From IMG/VR virus record IMGVR_UViG_3300042914_003545, positions 1-22,871 of that record: a DNA stretch of 22,871 bases. One strand, written 5' to 3'. The notes below the pieces were generated by a model. It had not been told where the DNA came from and did no database searches. It saw only the letters and a program-made list of their open reading frames with translations. Source of the DNA: a virus. Positions 19,739-22,871 of the stretch are shown in pieces (positions within the stretch are counted from its first letter, which is position 1; every line of letters starts with the position of its first letter). Position numbers and translations under genes: made by a program.

Positions 19739-20829
19739 TGACCACCATCCTCAACCCGCAACCACGGCCCACCAATGACAACCCTGAAGCTCCCGAAGGC
19801 TCCCTTGTCCCAACTGATCGGCAAGCCGGTGGCGGGGACATGGCGTCTTCGCCAGTCGTCGCAGGGGAGCCACCTGGAGCTGTTCCGCTTCGGGGGGAGC
19901 TGGACGGCGCCATCGCCGGCGGTGAGGATCCACCTGACCCCCGCCCACGTCGTACTACTCGATCGCGGCGAGCTGTTCGTGAAGGAGAACCCCTAGAACA
20001 GCCAGTCAAGCCCGGCAGCCCGCCCCGTACCGAGCTATCCGAGCGGTTGATCACTGAAAACCAAGGCCTCGCCCGCAAAGCTGCCAACAAGTGGGCAAGG
20101 CTTTGTGGTCGCCCCTATGACGACTTCATCGGCCCCGCGTTGTTAGGGCTTGTCAATGGCTGCCGACGCTACGACCCCACCCGTATCAACACTGGCACCG
20201 GTCGCCCGTATGCCATCTCTACCTGCGTCTGCCAGTACATCGAAGGGGAGATCAAGCACTACATCAGAGATCACGGATATGACGTAAAAATGCCTAGCAA
20301 GTGGCGCGAGCACTACCCAAAGGTGCGCCGGTTGCTGGCCGAAGGCTTGACCCTGGCCCAGATCGTAGAGGCCATCCCCGCTTTTGCCGAGTCCGAGATC
20401 ACCGAAATGATGGGCGCCATGGTCGGCACCGTAGAGCTTGAGGACGAAATCACCCTGTTCAGCGATCACCAACCCCAGGCCGTGGACGAAAGCCTTGCCC
20501 CGGCGTTGTTCCGCCTGACTGAACAGGCATTTAACAACCTGCGACTCGCTGACCGTGGCTTGCTGGAGCGATGGGCTGCCGATCCGTTCAAGAGGAGCTA
20601 CCCATCAGGGCCGATCATCCAGTTTCACAACCGCTTGAAGGCCCAGCTGCGCGGCAAGACCCTGCAGCAGTTCCGCCAGGGGATGCTTGGTATTGACGTG
20701 GTGGCCACACCCCCAGCACCCAAGGCCCGCAGCCCACGCCAGCCCAGGCCCGCAGCTTCCCCAGTCGTCCAGCCGTCGCTGTTTGGCCGTAATCAGCGCA
20801 AGCCGCACCCTAGGGCGGTAAAGCTATAG
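19738..20829 (+). CDS. Phage sigma-70-type factor (regions 2-3 clear, region 4 not recognisable)
   Basis: The core at about 101-240 is sigma-70 region 2 and part of region 3. ITENQGLARKAANKWARLC and PYDDFIGPALLGLVNGCRRY match region 2.1-2.2, with an AISTCVCQYIEGEIKHYIRD helix for 2.3-2.4. VKMPSKWREHYPKVRRL is the region 3 start. The tail (240-363) shows no region 4 helix-turn-helix and ends Pro/Lys-rich. Such a factor could direct host RNAP to phage promoters but may lack -35 contacts. The first ATG (19738, TAATG) gives a Pro-rich N-terminal 95 residues. Those 95 codons run over a second, better-looking frame (19775-19996), so the true start could be farther downstream at a non-ATG codon. Confidence 0.85.
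   Translation: MTTILNPQPRPTNDNPEAPEGSLVPTDRQAGGGDMASSPVVAGEPPGAVPLRGELDGAIAGGEDPPDPRPRRTTRSRRAVREGEPLEQPVKPGSPPRTELSERLITENQGLARKAANKWARLCGRPYDDFIGPALLGLVNGCRRYDPTRINTGTGRPYAISTCVCQYIEGEIKHYIRDHGYDVKMPSKWREHYPKVRRLLAEGLTLAQIVEAIPAFAESEITEMMGAMVGTVELEDEITLFSDHQPQAVDESLAPALFRLTEQAFNNLRLADRGLLERWAADPFKRSYPSGPIIQFHNRLKAQLRGKTLQQFRQGMLGIDVVATPPAPKARSPRQPRPAASPVVQPSLFGRNQRKPHPRAVKL
19775..19996 (+). CDS. Possible small gene overlapping the sigma N-terminus
   Basis: ATG 19775 opens a 73-codon frame with a coherent strand-rich product: QLIGKPVAGTWRLRQSSQG, then LELFRFGGSWTAPS and HVVLLDRGELFVKENP. Third codon positions are mostly G or C, which is the signature of coding in this GC-rich genome. The sigma frame over the same bases is Pro/Arg-rich and has mixed third positions. 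I think this is a real gene, with the sigma 5' region either dual-coding or misassigned. No family recognised. Confidence 0.55.
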   Translation: MTTLKLPKAPLSQLIGKPVAGTWRLRQSSQGSHLELFRFGGSWTAPSPAVRIHLTPAHVVLLDRGELFVKENP

Positions 20830-20871
20830 CCCAGTAGGAAAGCTCCAGTAGCAGGCTAATCGTAGGCGCTG

Positions 20872-22368
20872 GTGAAGTCGAGTCATCCTGGAACTGACCC
20901 CAAGCTGCCGAGTTTTCAGCATCCGGTGCTAAAGGAGCACCGTGATGACCTAGAGCGTGCGTATGACGCGTGGCATTGCCTCAAGGGTGATGAGATCAAG
21001 CGTAAATACTTACCAGCCGAACCAGCCGAGCCACCTACTGCCTACGAAGGACGATTGGGTCGCGCTGTGTTCAGCGACTTCTTCAGGGCTGGCCTGGAAG
21101 GGTTCGCTGGGGTGCTATCACGCTCCGAGCTGAAAGATCCGCCGCCAACATTTGAGGCGAACACGGACAACGTAGACCTAGAGGGCAATTCGCTTGAGGC
21201 GTTCTGGCTCACCGTGGATCCCCTATGCCTACGCGATGGCGCCGTCCCGATCATCGTGGAGATGCCAGATGGCCAGCCTACTGATGGGGCCAGTGAAGCG
21301 GCGGCAAGGCGGCGCCCGTACCTGGTCAGTCGCACCCGCGCCACCTGCCTGAACTGGCGGACCGCTGTAGTGGGTGCGGTTGAGGTGGTGAGCCGCTGCA
21401 CCTTCCTGGAATGGGCGGAAGTTGATAGTGAGGATGGTGATTTTGGGGTGAGGTATGAGGAGCGCTACCGGGTGATCGAACCGGGGAAATGGACGCTCTA
21501 CCGGCTAGTGAAACGTGCTGACGGTTCGATGGTGATGCAGGAGGTAAGCAAGGGGCAGTACCTGGACTCGAATCAGAAGCCGCTGACCATCTGCCCAGTG
21601 GTCTGGTATTCGGCAGAGAAGGCTGGCTTCGGCCATGGTGCGCTGCCATTGCGGCAGGTGGTCGAGCACTGCTTCCAGTATTTCCGCAATTCAAGCGATC
21701 TAGAGGAGAAAACCCACAAGTGCGCCATGCCGGTGCCGGTGCGCAAGGGTGCCTTACCACCAATGCCTGGCCAAGCAGTCACACCGCTGGTTATTGGCCC
21801 TAACACGGCTGTCGATGTGGACAAAGACGGGGACTTCTTTTTCCGCGAGCCATCGGCCACGTCCCTTGCTGAGCAGCGGGCTCAGATCAAGGAAGTCAAG
21901 GAGCTGATTGATCAGCAGTTGCTCGGCTTCCTGACCGGTGAAAGCAAAATCACTAAAACCGCCACCCAGTCCCAGCTCGAAGGCGGCCGAACCCAGGCGA
22001 GCATCAGGGCGATGGGCGAGCGCAAGAAGTCGGTAATGCAGTCCATATTTGCGATCTGGTGCCTCTACACCGGCGAGCAGCTGGCGGTAGGCGCTGGCCT
22101 GACGATGGACGAAAACGCTTTCGCTCCCCCGGTGGATGCGCAACGAGCGGACGCATTGCAGCGGCTTGCTGGTGGGGTTGAGCTGATCAGCCAGGAGAGC
22201 GGCGTTGCGGAGCTGATCCGTGGTGGCTTCAACCGGTCAGCAACCAGCGTCGACGATGAGATGGAAAGGATCAATCGAGAGCGCCCGGTGTTGGGGGCAC
22301 CGACGCCGGAGCGGGACGACCTGTCCACGCCGCTGGATGAGGAGCTACCGGCAGAGGATGAAAACTGA
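20872..22368 (+). CDS. Phage portal protein, DUF4055 type
   Basis: The 498-residue product would form the dodecameric portal through which DNA enters the capsid. The start is GTG 20872. Recognised features include HPVLKEHRDDLERAYDAW, then YEGRLGRAVFSDFFRAGLEG and the strand VPIIVEMPDGQ, which fit DUF4055 proteins. The middle has a beta-rich part (about 160-270) and a helical stem near 300-400 (EEKTHKCAMPVPVRKG; LAEQRAQIKEVKELIDQQLL). A Gln/Thr-rich segment near 360-380 is typical. The C-terminus is acidic. Position after TerL fits a head-gene order, although a sigma factor and a small gene intervene. The usual next gene, a minor head protein, is not in the window; a zinc-knuckle gene follows instead. 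Confidence 0.88.
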   Translation: MKSSHPGTDPKLPSFQHPVLKEHRDDLERAYDAWHCLKGDEIKRKYLPAEPAEPPTAYEGRLGRAVFSDFFRAGLEGFAGVLSRSELKDPPPTFEANTDNVDLEGNSLEAFWLTVDPLCLRDGAVPIIVEMPDGQPTDGASEAAARRRPYLVSRTRATCLNWRTAVVGAVEVVSRCTFLEWAEVDSEDGDFGVRYEERYRVIEPGKWTLYRLVKRADGSMVMQEVSKGQYLDSNQKPLTICPVVWYSAEKAGFGHGALPLRQVVEHCFQYFRNSSDLEEKTHKCAMPVPVRKGALPPMPGQAVTPLVIGPNTAVDVDKDGDFFFREPSATSLAEQRAQIKEVKELIDQQLLGFLTGESKITKTATQSQLEGGRTQASIRAMGERKKSVMQSIFAIWCLYTGEQLAVGAGLTMDENAFAPPVDAQRADALQRLAGGVELISQESGVAELIRGGFNRSATSVDDEMERINRERPVLGAPTPERDDLSTPLDEELPAEDEN

Positions 22369-22370
22369 GG

Positions 22371-22434
22371 GATTGTGACGGATTGCTAAGTGTGCAGGCT
22401 GGTTGCTGCTGAGCCGTAACGGACCGGCTACCAT
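22371..22434 (+). promoter_or_regulatory. Candidate phage promoter with upstream 22-bp element, second copy
   Basis: The 22-bp element at 22371-22392 (beginning GATTGTGACGG) matches 8337-8358 at 20 of 22 positions and starts 2 bp past the portal stop. A weak -10, TACCAT, lies at 22429-22434 in the context GGCTACCATATGG. The element-to-start-codon distance is 116 bp, against 114 bp at 8337. Confidence 0.5.
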
Positions 22435-22486
22435 ATGGGGACAGGCAAGGGAAACCGAGCCGCCACCGCCACCCCGCCAGCCAGCC

Positions 22487-22864
22487 ATGAAAGCCCTCTA
22501 CCTTGATGACTCCATTACTACCTGCGACTGCTGCGGTCGGACACAACTGAAGGCCACGGTCGCCATGCAGCTTGACTGCGGCGGCATCCTGCACTACGGC
22601 CGCACCTGCGCCGCTCGCAACAGCGGTAAGGATCAAAAGCAAATTCGTCAAGAAATCTACGCCGAAGAAGCCGCTAAGGTGAGTCGCGCTTCTTGGGAGT
22701 ACCGGACCAGTGATGAGTGCCGCAGCCTGCGAACCTTCCTGTCTGTTGCAGCTCAAGAAACTAAAGGATGGATGTCAGACCACGAAGACCGCCTACGCAA
22801 TGCAGCCAGAGCAGTAAAAAAGCAAATTGCCGCAAAGCATGGCTTGAAATACGGCAGCTTCTGA
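22487..22864 (+). CDS. Zinc-knuckle phage protein with a basic helical tail
   Basis: ATG 22487 is chosen; the frame is open upstream but that part is Pro-rich and lies over the promoter. The 125-residue product starts with C13-x2-C16 (TTCDCCGRTQLK), then C31 and HYGRTCAAR with C41, a layout of four cysteines that can bind zinc. The pattern CxCCGR..LK....L.CGG..HYG..CA is known to me from phage hypotheticals. The rest is helical and basic (AEEAAKVSRASWEYR and ARAVKKQIAAKHGLK). It could bind nucleic acid. The gene follows the portal by about 118 bp and has its own promoter candidate. Confidence 0.75.
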   Translation: MKALYLDDSITTCDCCGRTQLKATVAMQLDCGGILHYGRTCAARNSGKDQKQIRQEIYAEEAAKVSRASWEYRTSDECRSLRTFLSVAAQETKGWMSDHEDRLRNAARAVKKQIAAKHGLKYGSF

Positions 22865-22871
22865 CCCCCCC

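Noticed and set aside
1-22871. tRNA or rRNA genes
   Set aside because: No cloverleaf with a GGTTCGA-type T-arm and matching acceptor stem was seen on reading either strand; a covariance search could still find one.

Overview
This window is a 22.9 kb segment of a tailed double-stranded DNA phage or prophage. It carries Rad52-like annealing, SSB and RusA genes, a SNF2 helicase with a DNA methyltransferase, and a large terminase followed by a DUF4055-type portal. A cyanobacterial host, probably a picocyanobacterium, is likely but not proven. The thymidylate kinase reads like a picocyanobacterial enzyme, GCGATCGC (HIP1) octamers occur at three places, and many genes lack a Shine-Dalgarno sequence. 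No integrase, repressor, lysis gene or photosynthesis gene is visible, so lifestyle cannot be judged.

Layout. (1) 1-2581, plus strand: recombination block with a small leader gene, a Rad52-family annealing protein, a conserved phage protein, SSB and a RusA-like resolvase. (2) 2582-3332: a small protein with a 21-bp in-frame tandem repeat. (3) 3337-5335, minus strand: an island of two phage genes of unknown function, separated by about 650 bp of degenerate GG-every-5-nt repeats, bracketed by inverted repeats and closed by an intrinsic terminator. (4) 5448-7502, plus strand: a long coiled-coil protein, then two tandem genes carrying RNA polymerase alpha C-terminal domains (alphaCTD), the second fused to an NrdR-like zinc ribbon. 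(5) 7559-10233: small accessory genes, several with CxxC zinc knuckles. (6) 10230-12640: SNF2 helicase and beta-class methyltransferase. (7) 12637-15573: a chain of very small genes with ATGA or TGATG overlaps. (8) 15570-19556: dCTP deaminase, HTH/TerS-like protein, thymidylate kinase and TerL. (9) 19553-22864: a small membrane protein, a phage sigma-70-type factor without a recognisable region 4, the portal, and a zinc-knuckle protein.

Functionally, the left half supplies recombination and DNA modification. Dcd and Tmk feed dTTP synthesis. Two alphaCTD-bearing proteins plus a sigma factor suggest the phage remodels host RNA polymerase. Candidate promoters at 8398, 16289 and 22429, two of them preceded by a shared 22-bp element at an almost constant distance from the start codon, may be targets. 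The most unusual items are the tandem alphaCTD/zinc-ribbon genes, the reduced sigma factor, and the minus-strand GG-repeat array.
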